This document shows positions 24,465-33,680 of a stretch of DNA of 64,000 nucleotides, piece by piece; position 1 is the stretch's first letter, and each line of letters begins with the position of its first letter. Source of the stretch: Pirellulaceae bacterium (GTDB taxonomy: Bacteria > Planctomycetota > Planctomycetia > Pirellulales > Pirellulaceae); contig JANQLU010000037.1 of the NCBI GenBank assembly GCA_028280445.1, forward strand, positions 124,001 to 188,000, written 5' to 3'. The position numbers and the translations under genes are program-made. Under the pieces are notes generated by a model. That model ran no database searches, was not told where the DNA came from, and saw only the letters and a program-made list of their open reading frames with translations.

Positions 24465-25475
24465 TTATTTCTTTTTCGGCTTGAGCACTCGGTACCAGGC
24501 GTTCATCGCACGTGGGATAACCCGCGGTGAAAAGATGTACCAGTCGGCAAATTTCTTGTTCAATTTGAAAGACTTGGCGGCTTCGTCAGCGGTCTTACCA
24601 GCTTTGATCGCCGAGCGCGCGTGTTCTTCGACGAAATCCAACATCTCGACGTACAGATCGACCGCTTTGTTGTCCGCGATCGGACCATGTCCGGGAACAT
24701 AAACCGTTTCTTTTTCTCGTTGAAAATCTCGCACATGCTTTTTTAATTTGACGGGGTTTGCATCCGAGAAGTTTGGGATCATGCGATTAAAAAATAAATC
24801 GCCACAGTACACAATGTTGGGATCGGGCAATTCGATGGTCACATCGCTGGAGGTATGGCCAACCCGCGGGACAAGTTTGACTTTTTTGCCGCCCAAGTCG
24901 AGCGCTGTTGTTTTGTCCGCAGCCAACGTTTTCACGTCAGGGTATTTCTTGGGAGCCGCTGTTTTGTTTTTTACCGCGCGTGCTTTAGCTTGCTCCAGAT
25001 TTTTTGCGATTCTCGACTGAGAATCTTTCGTCACCCACAAATTAGGTTTCTCCGCATCGGAGAAAAAGCCGGCCGAGCCGGAAGAGTGATCGGCATGATA
25101 ATGTGTCACAACAATGTCGGTCGGCCATTTGCCGGTCAGTTTTTGAGCCCATTCAGCGACCCACTTCGCCCCTTTGGCATTCATGAATGATTCGACAATC
25201 AAAACGCGGTCTTTGCCAGCGATGATTCCGCCGTTGCAGACCGTAGTAAAATCCCGGTTGTCAAACGGCGTTGAAATGACGGCCCAAAACCCGTCGGAGA
25301 TTTTTTCAATTCTGGCAAATTTATCTTTGGCGACGACTTTGTCTTTTTCCTGGGGTGTAAAAACACGGCGTGTCATGGCGGGGCAAGCTGCCGCCAAACC
25401 AAAAACGTAAGCGCCGCAGCCCGATTGAGCCAAAAATTTGCGTCGGTTGATCGTTGGGTTGAACGAACGGGCCAT
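24465..25475 (-). CDS. Tat-exported metallo-beta-lactamase-fold hydrolase
   Basis: The 336-residue protein starts with a twin-arginine signal (NRRKFLAQSG, then a hydrophobic Ala-rich stretch), so it is probably exported folded. The MBL fold is shown by the metal motif THYHADHSSG, a downstream GHTSSDVTIEL (third His) and VYVPGHGP (last His region), and DLFFNRM with YCGD upstream (bridging Asp). MBL-fold enzymes are hydrolases with very different substrates; this one resembles the B3/SoxH-like or cyclase-like groups with an added helical C-terminus. ATG 25475 is chosen for a GGAG six bases upstream rather than the ATG 12 bases earlier. Confidence 0.85.
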   Translation of the reverse strand: MARSFNPTINRRKFLAQSGCGAYVFGLAAACPAMTRRVFTPQEKDKVVAKDKFARIEKISDGFWAVISTPFDNRDFTTVCNGGIIAGKDRVLIVESFMNAKGAKWVAEWAQKLTGKWPTDIVVTHYHADHSSGSAGFFSDAEKPNLWVTKDSQSRIAKNLEQAKARAVKNKTAAPKKYPDVKTLAADKTTALDLGGKKVKLVPRVGHTSSDVTIELPDPNIVYCGDLFFNRMIPNFSDANPVKLKKHVRDFQREKETVYVPGHGPIADNKAVDLYVEMLDFVEEHARSAIKAGKTADEAAKSFKLNKKFADWYIFSPRVIPRAMNAWYRVLKPKKK

Positions 25476-25697
25476 CAAATTCTCCAATGAACTTCAGGAT
25501 TTTTATATTAATTAAAATGACTTTCTCACTGTAACAATAACAGATTTTGACCGTCGTTGGATTCAAAACACTTGCTAACTTTTTCACTGGAGACAAATTT
25601 TCTCGGCCATATTCAACGCCAAAAGGCCCGCAGGTGAAACCAAATACACAATTAACCAATCCGTTTTCAACAGCGGCAAATTCGGACGCCGAATTTA

Positions 25698-28181
25698 TCA
25701 ATCAGCTTCGCCATCATGCTTGCGACGTATCGATGGGATGCGCCACGATATTGTAAACCTTCCCGAGTGCATTTCGATATTCGGTTCAGACCAGCCACTC
25801 AGTCGCGCCAGCTCTTTCAAAATGGCCAGGCCTCCAAATGGTTTTAATTGCGGGGTGACTGCCCTGCCCTGGTCGACGTCATTTGCAACTACGAATTCCA
25901 ACTCGTTGCGGTTGCGAAGTTCGTTCACTGCGAAATCGATTCGCGAACTGGATTTCCCATGGCGAACTGCATTGATCAACGTTTCGCCCAAAAAGAAACC
26001 AAACACACCGTCTCGTGGAACAGAAAAACAACTTTCGTCGTCCCAATCAATATGAGAAGCGATCGGCGATTCTGCCGGTTGCTGATCAGTTGCATCGGAA
26101 ATCGGTCCGTTGTTCCAATGCAGGCGTTCTCGCAATTGACGGTCTCGACGCGCGATCTGAAAAACCTGGTTGTATTTTTCAAGCGTTTGCTCAACCGTGT
26201 TGCGTTCGATGATCCGCTGCTGTCCGGAAACTTTTTCTCGGTCCCAGTTTTCCAAGGTCCACGACAGCAGTTGAACACGTTCTGACAAATAAACACTAAG
26301 CCATTGTACGAAATGAATGCGCGATTGGTCGGTTGCATTATCGCAGAGAGCGTCGGCCTGTTGGCACAAGACCCGCGCCAACGAGTCGACGCCATGATTC
26401 AACAAACCCGAGAGTCGACGTTTCTCATCTTGTCGCGTTTCGAACAGTCGTTGTTTTAGTAGCAAAGCCAAATCGGCATTTTCGTCCAACAAAAACAATA
26501 TTCCCAAACGATGTCGCTGGTCCGCTTGGAGCGCGGCGATCGGGGCCGTCACAGCGACGGATCGAACAATGGCGTGTTGCGTCGTTTCATCGCCCGCACC
26601 TGGCACGCGGATTGGGATGCCATAGGCGCGGCGATGAGCCTCTCCCAAGGTTTGTGTCTGTCGATACTGTTCTTGTGAATCGTGATCAGGAGCAACAATG
26701 TCTTTGCCAAAAAAAGTTCCTTGCGACATGCCAATCGCTTCTGCCGCTTTGTTGCAATAAACGACCTGGTCGGTATTGGGGTCCACGACCATCAACGGAA
26801 CCTGCATCGTATCCAGCAGATTTTGTTTTTCCTGCAATTGACCCGTCGCCGAACGCTGGGCCCGAACCGCTTTGCGACGACTGTGTTCAATTCGAAATAC
26901 GAGTGTTAAAAACACCAGGCTTGTCAGCAACATCGTGGTCCAAGGCAACGCAATTTCAGTTGCCGAAACCAACAACAACAGCCAGGTCGAACGATTGACC
27001 TGGATGGCGATGACGTCCTCGCCGCGACTGGTTTTGGCAAGATAAATCGATTTTCTGGTCAACGATTCGTTGTCCAACGACGTGCGTTCGTCCAGTTCTC
27101 GAATCGCCCGTTTTAATTTGGACGATGAGTCTGGGATATTGTCCAGGAATTCAGTCCACGGATTCCAGCTTGCCGAATCACTATTGCCAATGTGTGCTAC
27201 GTGGCTGATCAAGTTGGGAGACAAGCCTTTGGCAAATTGTTCCCAATCCATGTCAAAAGCAACGTCGGCGCCCAGCGCGCAACGTTTCCCGTTGTAAATC
27301 ACGGGAGTGATCACCGATGCAACCAGTCCAAGCCCGCCCAGATCGAGATAGAGTCCTGAAAATACGGCTTGCGATTCCAACGGCTGACGGAACTGGAAAT
27401 TAAAGAAAAAATTGTTCGATACGAACGAAGGTGAGCGCGGGTTTTTTCGAAACTCTTCGCCCTCGGACAAATACAAACGATTGTTCTCTGACGTTAAACC
27501 ATCGTGGCTCAGCGGCAAAGAAATCAGTGATTCGTCTTCGTTCAAAACATAGAATCGGGCAACGCGCGGTGACCGCAGACCGGGAAACTCAGGGAAATCG
27601 GAAAACCCGGGTTGGTTTTGCCAACGTTTGTTGATTTCGATCAAATGAGTCGACGATCGGGAAGCAAAATCTTTGATGGTGTCTTGAACTTTTCGCTCGG
27701 CTCGGGCGGTTAACACCAACAATTGCTGTTTGTTTTTGACGTAATCCACCCGCCGAAATTCGAGTGTCGACGGAGGAGTCGAACCTCCCAGATTTTCATC
27801 AGACAAAATCTCGACGGTGTCATTTTGTTGCGGTTTCGCAGTTCTCAATGCTCGGAGCAACGACCGAAATTCTTGTGGAAACTGCCCATCGGTTTTTGGC
27901 AAAACCAGCTGCTTGAGTCGTTGACTTTCGTCATGATCGCCATTGAACTGGCTATTTAGTAGCGACCAGGACACCCAGGCGTTGATTCCAGGAGTTTCCG
28001 TTGACCGCGGCGAAGTTCGAATGGCCATCAATCGGGAAGCCGTTTCTGCGCGGCTTTGCGCCAAACCCACGCGCCACGCCGAGTAAACGGAATATACCGA
28101 TGTTGCCAACAACGCAATCACTGCAACAAAGAGAATTCCATTAATGAATCGGTTTCGATCTGAAACGTTCTTGTTTATCAT
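25698..28181 (-). CDS. Large membrane sensor kinase-like protein with altered H-box
   Basis: 827 residues: membrane helix (13-35), large periplasmic sensor (about 36-405), second helix (about 410-437), PAS-like domain (about 455-565, LMVVDPNTDQVVYCNKAA), a dimerisation segment and a C-terminal HATPase domain (about 728-820) with N-box GETLINAVRHGKSS and FGGLAIL as Gly box. The dimerisation segment resembles the NarX/DesK-type HisKA_3 pattern, but where that has RELHDG this has GLLNHG (Asn595-His596). The usual phospho-accepting His position is therefore Asn, with a His one residue later. The D-box is also weak (ANDVDQG). It is divergent from the regulator at 28206, with only 24 bases between start codons. 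Confidence 0.8.
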   Translation of the reverse strand: MINKNVSDRNRFINGILFVAVIALLATSVYSVYSAWRVGLAQSRAETASRLMAIRTSPRSTETPGINAWVSWSLLNSQFNGDHDESQRLKQLVLPKTDGQFPQEFRSLLRALRTAKPQQNDTVEILSDENLGGSTPPSTLEFRRVDYVKNKQQLLVLTARAERKVQDTIKDFASRSSTHLIEINKRWQNQPGFSDFPEFPGLRSPRVARFYVLNEDESLISLPLSHDGLTSENNRLYLSEGEEFRKNPRSPSFVSNNFFFNFQFRQPLESQAVFSGLYLDLGGLGLVASVITPVIYNGKRCALGADVAFDMDWEQFAKGLSPNLISHVAHIGNSDSASWNPWTEFLDNIPDSSSKLKRAIRELDERTSLDNESLTRKSIYLAKTSRGEDVIAIQVNRSTWLLLLVSATEIALPWTTMLLTSLVFLTLVFRIEHSRRKAVRAQRSATGQLQEKQNLLDTMQVPLMVVDPNTDQVVYCNKAAEAIGMSQGTFFGKDIVAPDHDSQEQYRQTQTLGEAHRRAYGIPIRVPGAGDETTQHAIVRSVAVTAPIAALQADQRHRLGILFLLDENADLALLLKQRLFETRQDEKRRLSGLLNHGVDSLARVLCQQADALCDNATDQSRIHFVQWLSVYLSERVQLLSWTLENWDREKVSGQQRIIERNTVEQTLEKYNQVFQIARRDRQLRERLHWNNGPISDATDQQPAESPIASHIDWDDESCFSVPRDGVFGFFLGETLINAVRHGKSSSRIDFAVNELRNRNELEFVVANDVDQGRAVTPQLKPFGGLAILKELARLSGWSEPNIEMHSGRFTISWRIPSIRRKHDGEAD

Positions 28182-28205
28182 CGAAATTCTAGATGGTTAA
28201 ATAAC

Positions 28206-29270
28206 GTGAACGGACGAGACGTGAACTGGCTACGCAACAACGAATTCACTCAGCGCCCTTTGGTGGCCGTGGAGGACCATGTCTATCATATTTCTGAGTT
28301 GCTGCGAGTGATACAGCGAACTGCACCGGAATTGCTGAGAAGTTTAACAGTGGTATGTTTGGATCGTGCCGGACCAGACACGGATGCCGCTGTGCGAGAG
28401 TGGTGTCATGACTATCCCCAGATCCAGGTGGCATCGCGATTCGCTGATCCCGGCGGCTTCGAATTGTTCGCCAACCGGGTCGAACAACTGGACGACAATA
28501 TCTTTCGCAATCAAAATGATTATTGTCGCTCGATTGCTCGCAAAATTCGCAAACGTGGAATGCTGTTGCAAGATATTGATCTGGAGACACTTGAGTTCAT
28601 TCCGCGAGATCGTTGGTGGGAAACAACGATGTTGTCCAGCACGGTTCGCGGGATCGTTGGTGAAAGAGCGCCAAAATGCGCCTTTATTTCCAACAAGCGA
28701 GGTTACGAAGCGACGTTTGGTGCTGAACTTTTGGCAGCCGGACACGATCCTCGCGACGTTTTAAATAAATACGAAATGGAACGTGTCGTCGTTCCTTTCC
28801 TGCAACGCTATGTAAAAAAACATTTTCCCTGGCAAATGAATTGGAAAAATCCAGCAGCCGATTTGCAATTTTGTAGCGTCAATTCGGATGAGCTGGAAAA
28901 ACGTGAAGTGGAATCCGAGTTGGATTTGGTGTTGTGGCCAGCAAAAGATCAGGCGGTCGAACTTGGCGGGCGAGCATTATGCCCAGAACGAAAATCGCCA
29001 GTCCAATTGCAAGTCGATAGCAATGAATACGAAAGCTGGAAAACGTTGATCGAGTCGCACCTCGATGGGAACGAAGGCGTCGATGTCCAGACCGTCGGCC
29101 AACGCGTCGCACCGGCGGGTGCGCTCCGCGCCGAAGTGACCAATGCTGCAGCGCGACATATTCACTCGTTGCGAAAACGACTCGCGAATCCGCAGAGTAT
29201 CGTAACGATTCAAGGTCAATATCGATTGGCCAACGAGTTGTCAGTCGGTATCGTTTCGTCGAATTCGTAA
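28206..29270 (+). CDS. Atypical regulator with C-terminal OmpR/PhoB-like winged helix
   Basis: 354 residues. The C-terminal part (about 265-345) resembles an OmpR-type DNA-binding winged helix, notably ARHIHSLRKRLA followed by SIVTIQGQYRLA, which fits the recognition helix and the wing ending in G-x-Y-R-L. The N-terminus looks receiver-like: RPLVAVEDH (acidic Glu23-Asp24) and LTVVCLDRAGPDTD (Asp53), but only about 30 residues separate them instead of about 44, so a strand-helix unit seems missing. Residues 60-260 are unrecognised. GTG start without a clear Shine-Dalgarno. The divergent sensor kinase next door supports a signalling role. The whole assignment is inference from pattern. Confidence 0.55.
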   Translation: MNGRDVNWLRNNEFTQRPLVAVEDHVYHISELLRVIQRTAPELLRSLTVVCLDRAGPDTDAAVREWCHDYPQIQVASRFADPGGFELFANRVEQLDDNIFRNQNDYCRSIARKIRKRGMLLQDIDLETLEFIPRDRWWETTMLSSTVRGIVGERAPKCAFISNKRGYEATFGAELLAAGHDPRDVLNKYEMERVVVPFLQRYVKKHFPWQMNWKNPAADLQFCSVNSDELEKREVESELDLVLWPAKDQAVELGGRALCPERKSPVQLQVDSNEYESWKTLIESHLDGNEGVDVQTVGQRVAPAGALRAEVTNAAARHIHSLRKRLANPQSIVTIQGQYRLANELSVGIVSSNS

Positions 29271-29421
29271 TGGAAAACCAGTACGTAAGCCGGAAAAAAC
29301 AGGCGATAAAACTGCAACCTCCGAGCACCTTCGGAAAACGGTTCGACGCTACGAAGGTTACGGAATAGACTCTCGACTGGCTCTCTAACTACCCTGCTGT
29401 TCAACGTACCGTTGATTTTAA

Positions 29422-31098
29422 ATGGGATTTGTTGTGCAGCAGATTTTTAATCAATCACTTGCCGGGATTAACGGCGTGATATGGCATGCGTGGATCATCC
29501 TGGGTCTGTTGTGCGTCGGCGTCGTATTTACAGTCTGGACGCGGTTTGCCCAGTTCCGTTCGCTGACGCATGGTGTCGCCATTATTTTGGGGCGCTACGA
29601 CAAACACGACGATCCCGGCGCCATCAGCCACTTTCAAGCACTTTCCGCGGCGCTCTCCGCAACGGTCGGAACCGGCAACATTGGGGGGACTGCATTGGCG
29701 ATCGCCGTTGGCGGTCCTGGAGCGCTATTCTGGATGTGGATTGTCGGTCTATTGGGAATGGTCCTCAAGACGATGGAAGTCACGTTGTCGATGCTGTACC
29801 GTTCGACCGATGGGGCGACCGTCCAAGGCGGACCGATGTGGGTGGTCGATCGAGGTTTGAAAGAAAATGCACCGTGGTTGGGTTCTATGACAAAGGTGAT
29901 TGCGGGAACCTTTTGCGTGACGTTGTTGATTGCAACCTTTACGGGCGGCTTGTTTTTTCAAGCTTGGAATGCATCCAACGTCACGCAGCAATTTTTTGGA
30001 ATACCCGCGATCATCGTCGGCGTGATTTTGGCGACGATTGTGGGGCTAGTCATTTTGGGCGGCATTCGACGTATCGGTACCGTCGCTTCACGCATCGTTC
30101 CATTTATGTGCGGGATCTACTTGCTGTCGGGAATCTACGTCATCTTGATGAACGCCACGGCAGTTCCTGAACTGATTCAAATGATTTTTCAATCTGCGTT
30201 TTCGACGAGCCAGGCCCAAGGAGCGTTTGTCGGCGGCACGATAGGCGCCGTGTTTTCAATTGGAATGCAACAGGCGTTTTTTTCCAACGAAGCGGGCCAA
30301 GGTTCGTCTCCGATCGTTCACTCCGCCGCAAAAACTGATGAACCCGTACGCGAAGGCGTTGTCGCCGGGTTGGAGCCGTTTATTGATACCATCGTCGTTT
30401 GCACGCTCACAGGTTTTGTCATTTTATTGAGCGGTGTTTGGAAACGTGACATCGATTATGCGTTCACAGAGGTGCCTGCGATCCAACAGGTCGATCAAAA
30501 CTGGAAAATTGACGACACGGCTGTCCCGACGCGCACCGAGGGGCAATGGGCGGTGGGCAATGCAGTCTCTTGTATTGTTCGCATTCCAGCATCGGATTCA
30601 GGTTCGGAACGACTGCAGTCGGTTGCCGGAACGATTGCCGATGGGTCGGACGGATGGGTGATTCAATGGCAACCGTTTGAATCGGATGCCCGTCCAACGA
30701 TCGAGTCTGCCGGAATTTTTGAAACTTATGCGGGGGCTTCGTTAACGGCGCTGGCTTTTGATCAAGCTCAACCGGGATTGGGGCGTTGGCTGGTAACTTT
30801 AGCGACGTGGTTGTTTGGCATCTCGACGATGATTTCGTGGAGTTACTATGGGCAACAAGGAGTGCAGTATTTATTTGGGATGCGCGCCGTGACACCGTAC
30901 CGTGTCTTGTTTTGCTTGGGCATTGTTTTCGCTTGTGCTGGTATTGTCAGAAGCCAAACGGAACTGAGGCATTTGGCGAACCTTGGAACCGGCGTCATGT
31001 TGTGGGTCAACGTACCCATCACTTTGTTATTTGCTCGCAAGGTTATCCGTGAATTCCAAGCATATTTTGAGCGAATCAAAAAACAGAACGATACCTAA
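29422..31098 (+). CDS. AGCS-family sodium:amino-acid (alanine/glycine) symporter
   Basis: The AGCS family imports alanine or glycine with Na+. The 558-residue protein shows family blocks: FRSLTHGVAII, the ATVGTGNIGGTALAIAVGGPGALFWMW region (split here: TVGTGNIGGTA and GGPGALFWMW), GGPMW, and FFSNEAGQGS. About 10-11 membrane helices. An insertion of about 95 mostly polar residues (roughly 350-445, from KRDIDYAF to TIESAG) lies between LTGFVILLSGVW and SLTALAF where typical members have a short loop. ATG start at 29422. Plus strand, 150 bases after the regulator. Confidence 0.93.
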   Translation: MGFVVQQIFNQSLAGINGVIWHAWIILGLLCVGVVFTVWTRFAQFRSLTHGVAIILGRYDKHDDPGAISHFQALSAALSATVGTGNIGGTALAIAVGGPGALFWMWIVGLLGMVLKTMEVTLSMLYRSTDGATVQGGPMWVVDRGLKENAPWLGSMTKVIAGTFCVTLLIATFTGGLFFQAWNASNVTQQFFGIPAIIVGVILATIVGLVILGGIRRIGTVASRIVPFMCGIYLLSGIYVILMNATAVPELIQMIFQSAFSTSQAQGAFVGGTIGAVFSIGMQQAFFSNEAGQGSSPIVHSAAKTDEPVREGVVAGLEPFIDTIVVCTLTGFVILLSGVWKRDIDYAFTEVPAIQQVDQNWKIDDTAVPTRTEGQWAVGNAVSCIVRIPASDSGSERLQSVAGTIADGSDGWVIQWQPFESDARPTIESAGIFETYAGASLTALAFDQAQPGLGRWLVTLATWLFGISTMISWSYYGQQGVQYLFGMRAVTPYRVLFCLGIVFACAGIVRSQTELRHLANLGTGVMLWVNVPITLLFARKVIREFQAYFERIKKQNDT

Positions 31099-31190
31099 GT
31101 CATTCACCGAAATCATTCACCGAAATCGTCCACCGATAACTCACCGGGCACAATCGCAAAATACGAAATGTCACTTGATCCTCGAATTCG

Positions 31191-32720
31191 ATGAACAAAA
31201 ATTTGCAAGAAAACGGCTTTCTCGGACATCCCAAAGCTCTCAGCACTTTGTTTTTTACAGAAGTCTGGGAACGGTTTTCGTTCTATGGCATGAAAGCCAT
31301 GTTGTTCCTGTTCATCGTTCAGGAAGTTTCCGAAGGGCCACAATCGGGTTTAGGGATTGATGCACAAACTGGCGGCGCCATTGCAGGTCTGTACAACTCG
31401 GGCGTTTATCTATTGGCGCTGCCAGGCGGTTGGTTGGCCGACCGCTTGATCGGTCAACGCGTGGCCGTGTTGTGGGGCGGTATCATTATTGCCCTCGGCC
31501 ATTTCAGCATGGTGGCCACCGAGGTCCATATCGGATTTTTCTTCAACGGATTGTTATTGATCATCATTGGAACGGGATTGCTCAAACCGAATATCAGCAC
31601 GATGGTTGGCGATCTCTACCAAGATGATGCCGGTGCCAGGCGCGATGCCGGATTTTCAATTTTTTACATGGCGATCAACATCGGCGGTTTTGCTGCACCG
31701 TTAGCTTGTGGTGCGGTGAGACAATCTTGGGGGTGGCATTACGCATTTGGACTAGCCGGCATTGGAATGTCAATTGGCGTGGTGTGGTATGTATTTGGCC
31801 AACAAAATCTTGGAGAAATAGGCAGACACCCGCGATCAACGCCCGACGAACAAGTCGCCGCAAAAAAAGTTGCCGTGATCACAGGTTTGGCAACGATTGT
31901 GTTTATCGGTCTGTTTGCGGCGCTTCATTTTGCCGGAATCCTGGTGCTGACTTGGGTCTGGGTCGCTCAAATTATGGGTTATTTCATACTGGCTGTTGTC
32001 GCTGTTTTTCTCGGTTATGTTGCGTTTTTTACCGGATTGGATTGGGCAGGAACTAAAAAAGTTCTGGCGATCGGAATTTTGTTTGTCGTGACGGCGTTGT
32101 TCTGGTCCGCTTTCGAACAATCATCCACATCCCTCAACGTGTTTGCCCGCGATTTTACAAACCGATATGTTCTGGGATATCAGTTGCCGACTGAGTTTCT
32201 ACAAGCGGTCAATCCGTTGTTTATTATCGCGCTGGCACCCGTGTTTGGTGCGCTCTGGATCCGCTTGGCAGCAAAAAATCTCAATCCCAATATTCCACTC
32301 AAATTCGCGCTCGGCATGTTGCAAATTTCATTGGCATTTCTCGTGTTGATGATTGCAGCTGGATTAGCGGGAGGCGCCGCCGTCGATACCAATTTTTCGG
32401 GAGAGCAAGGTCAGGTGTTACCGACTTGGCTCTGTCTGACTTATTTGCTGCTGACGACGGGCGAGCTTTGTATCAGCCCCGTCGGTTTGTCGACCATTAC
32501 CAAACTAGCTCCAGCGAAATTCACAAGTCAAATGATGGGGATCTGGTTTATCGCTGCGGCGCTGGGCAATCTGATCGCCGGCCAAGTAGGCGGTTTGACC
32601 GCAAACTATCCGCATCGCGCGATATTCCAGGTTGTCGCGCTGGTCGTTGGCGTTACCGGAGTTGTCTTGTTGGTGTTCACGCCGATCATTCAGAAACGGA
32701 TGATGGGCGATGTCAAATAG
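31191..32720 (+). CDS. POT/PTR-family proton-coupled oligopeptide transporter
   Basis: The POT family imports di- and tripeptides with protons. The 509-residue protein begins with the family helix-1 motif FFTEVWERFSFYGMKAML (the ExxERFxYYG motif) and has GWLADRLIGQR, GTGLLKPNIST, and FSIFYMAINIGGF (PTR2 signature), with about 13-14 membrane helices. A conserved segment FWSAFEQSSTSLNVFARDFT precedes helix 7. ATG start. It follows the AGCS symporter gene by 92 bases on the same strand; both import peptide or amino-acid nitrogen, so a shared physiological role is plausible. Confidence 0.94.
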   Translation: MNKNLQENGFLGHPKALSTLFFTEVWERFSFYGMKAMLFLFIVQEVSEGPQSGLGIDAQTGGAIAGLYNSGVYLLALPGGWLADRLIGQRVAVLWGGIIIALGHFSMVATEVHIGFFFNGLLLIIIGTGLLKPNISTMVGDLYQDDAGARRDAGFSIFYMAINIGGFAAPLACGAVRQSWGWHYAFGLAGIGMSIGVVWYVFGQQNLGEIGRHPRSTPDEQVAAKKVAVITGLATIVFIGLFAALHFAGILVLTWVWVAQIMGYFILAVVAVFLGYVAFFTGLDWAGTKKVLAIGILFVVTALFWSAFEQSSTSLNVFARDFTNRYVLGYQLPTEFLQAVNPLFIIALAPVFGALWIRLAAKNLNPNIPLKFALGMLQISLAFLVLMIAAGLAGGAAVDTNFSGEQGQVLPTWLCLTYLLLTTGELCISPVGLSTITKLAPAKFTSQMMGIWFIAAALGNLIAGQVGGLTANYPHRAIFQVVALVVGVTGVVLLVFTPIIQKRMMGDVK

Positions 32721-32726
32721 CCGTCG

Positions 32727-33269
32727 TTACGCTGAGATTTGTGGCTTGGGCGAAGTATCTCGAAATCGCGATTGGCAAATGAGGATCACAAAAGCGACGA
32801 GCAGGCCAAGTAAAAAAATGACGGTCGACGTTTGGTGCAAATTAGTAAACTCGGCGTACAGCGGGTCCGTGCGATCCGCCAAATGAAATCCGCCATAGGT
32901 CTCATGCAATTGCAACTGAACCTGTTTTAGTGCGGGTGTGAATTTAAAGTAATTCAACGCCGCACAAATCGCAGCAATGGCGAGCAGAATTTCTGGCAGA
33001 TAAAACCGACCGCCGAGAGAAACACAGCGGCGGAGTCGAAGCACCATCAGAATCGAACCGATCATTGCGACTGCGATCAATCCAACAACATCCGAACCAT
33101 AGAGCATCGGGCCAATCAAATCCGCAGCGACACTTGTGTTGGGAACAGTTTCTGTTTTTTGGGCAGCAAGTCCAAACAGGTAAGGCGCGAAAACAAGTCC
33201 AATCCAAATCAAACCGCCAACCCAAATCGTCGTAATGACCAGCGACGTCGAACGCAAGAATTGGTTCAT
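32727..33269 (-). CDS. DUF4149 (TMEM205-like) membrane protein
   Basis: A 180-residue protein with four membrane segments (about 7-30, 55-78, 90-108, 145-168). Segment 1 with TTIWVGGLIWIGLVFAP and the conserved FTNLHQTSTVIFLL before the last helix are the marks of DUF4149/TMEM205. Function unknown in bacteria. ATG start. It is convergent with the POT transporter (6 bases between stops). Confidence 0.8.
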   Translation of the reverse strand: MNQFLRSTSLVITTIWVGGLIWIGLVFAPYLFGLAAQKTETVPNTSVAADLIGPMLYGSDVVGLIAVAMIGSILMVLRLRRCVSLGGRFYLPEILLAIAAICAALNYFKFTPALKQVQLQLHETYGGFHLADRTDPLYAEFTNLHQTSTVIFLLGLLVAFVILICQSRFRDTSPKPQISA

Positions 33270-33581
33270 CGTTTTTTATCCGTGTTTTATTCCAGGCGAG
33301 GTTAAGGAATCGTTGTTCATTATCTGAAAACGACTTGGATTTGCAATTCTTGTTTTGCCAAGGAATTGGTTTCAAGACCCCAAACGGCGTGCCAAAACTT
33401 TAAAAAAATGTCGACGACACCATTGACAACCACAGCAGCTGTGTACCAAAACGACACCGTGAACGACCTGGATTCAGTTATGGGATTTTCTAAGACACCC
33501 GAGCAAAACATGGCGCCGTTTTGCGCACTGTTGTTCGCGATGGCGAGGCTCCTGCCGAACATAGGGGTGTGTTGATTAAAT
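33270..33581. other. Intergenic region without a gene
   Basis: Non-coding between two minus-strand genes. Apart from a Family D fragment at 33538-33561 I see no motif; short open frames have no protein features. Confidence 0.55.
33538..33561. repeat. Family D fragment, copy 4
   Basis: CGATGGCGAGGCTCCTGCCG with AACA, a decayed form of the GGGAGGGCGAGGCTCCCGCC unit. Confidence 0.55.
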
Positions 33582-33680
33582 GTGAGCGGCAAGGCGCTAG
33601 CCGCCGGTTCGTTAGCGCTTCGTACCGGCGGCTAGCGCCTTGCCGCTCACGGGTGGACTTGCCGCTCACGGGTGGCCTTG
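33582..33680. repeat. Family B palindrome, copy 5, with tandem decay
   Basis: Intact core 33582-33650 (GTGAGCGGCAAGGCGCTAGC / GCTAGCGCCTTGCCGCTCAC), preceded by GTTGATTAAA as in the MITE-like copies. The end is duplicated: CTTGCCGCTCACGGGTGG occurs twice in a row (from about 33639), and the second copy overlaps the 3' end of the PEP-CTERM gene. Confidence 0.85.

Noticed and set aside
24158..24484. Plus-strand open frame of 108 codons
   Set aside because: Runs through Family B, E and C repeat pieces and overlaps the end of the MBL gene; no protein features.
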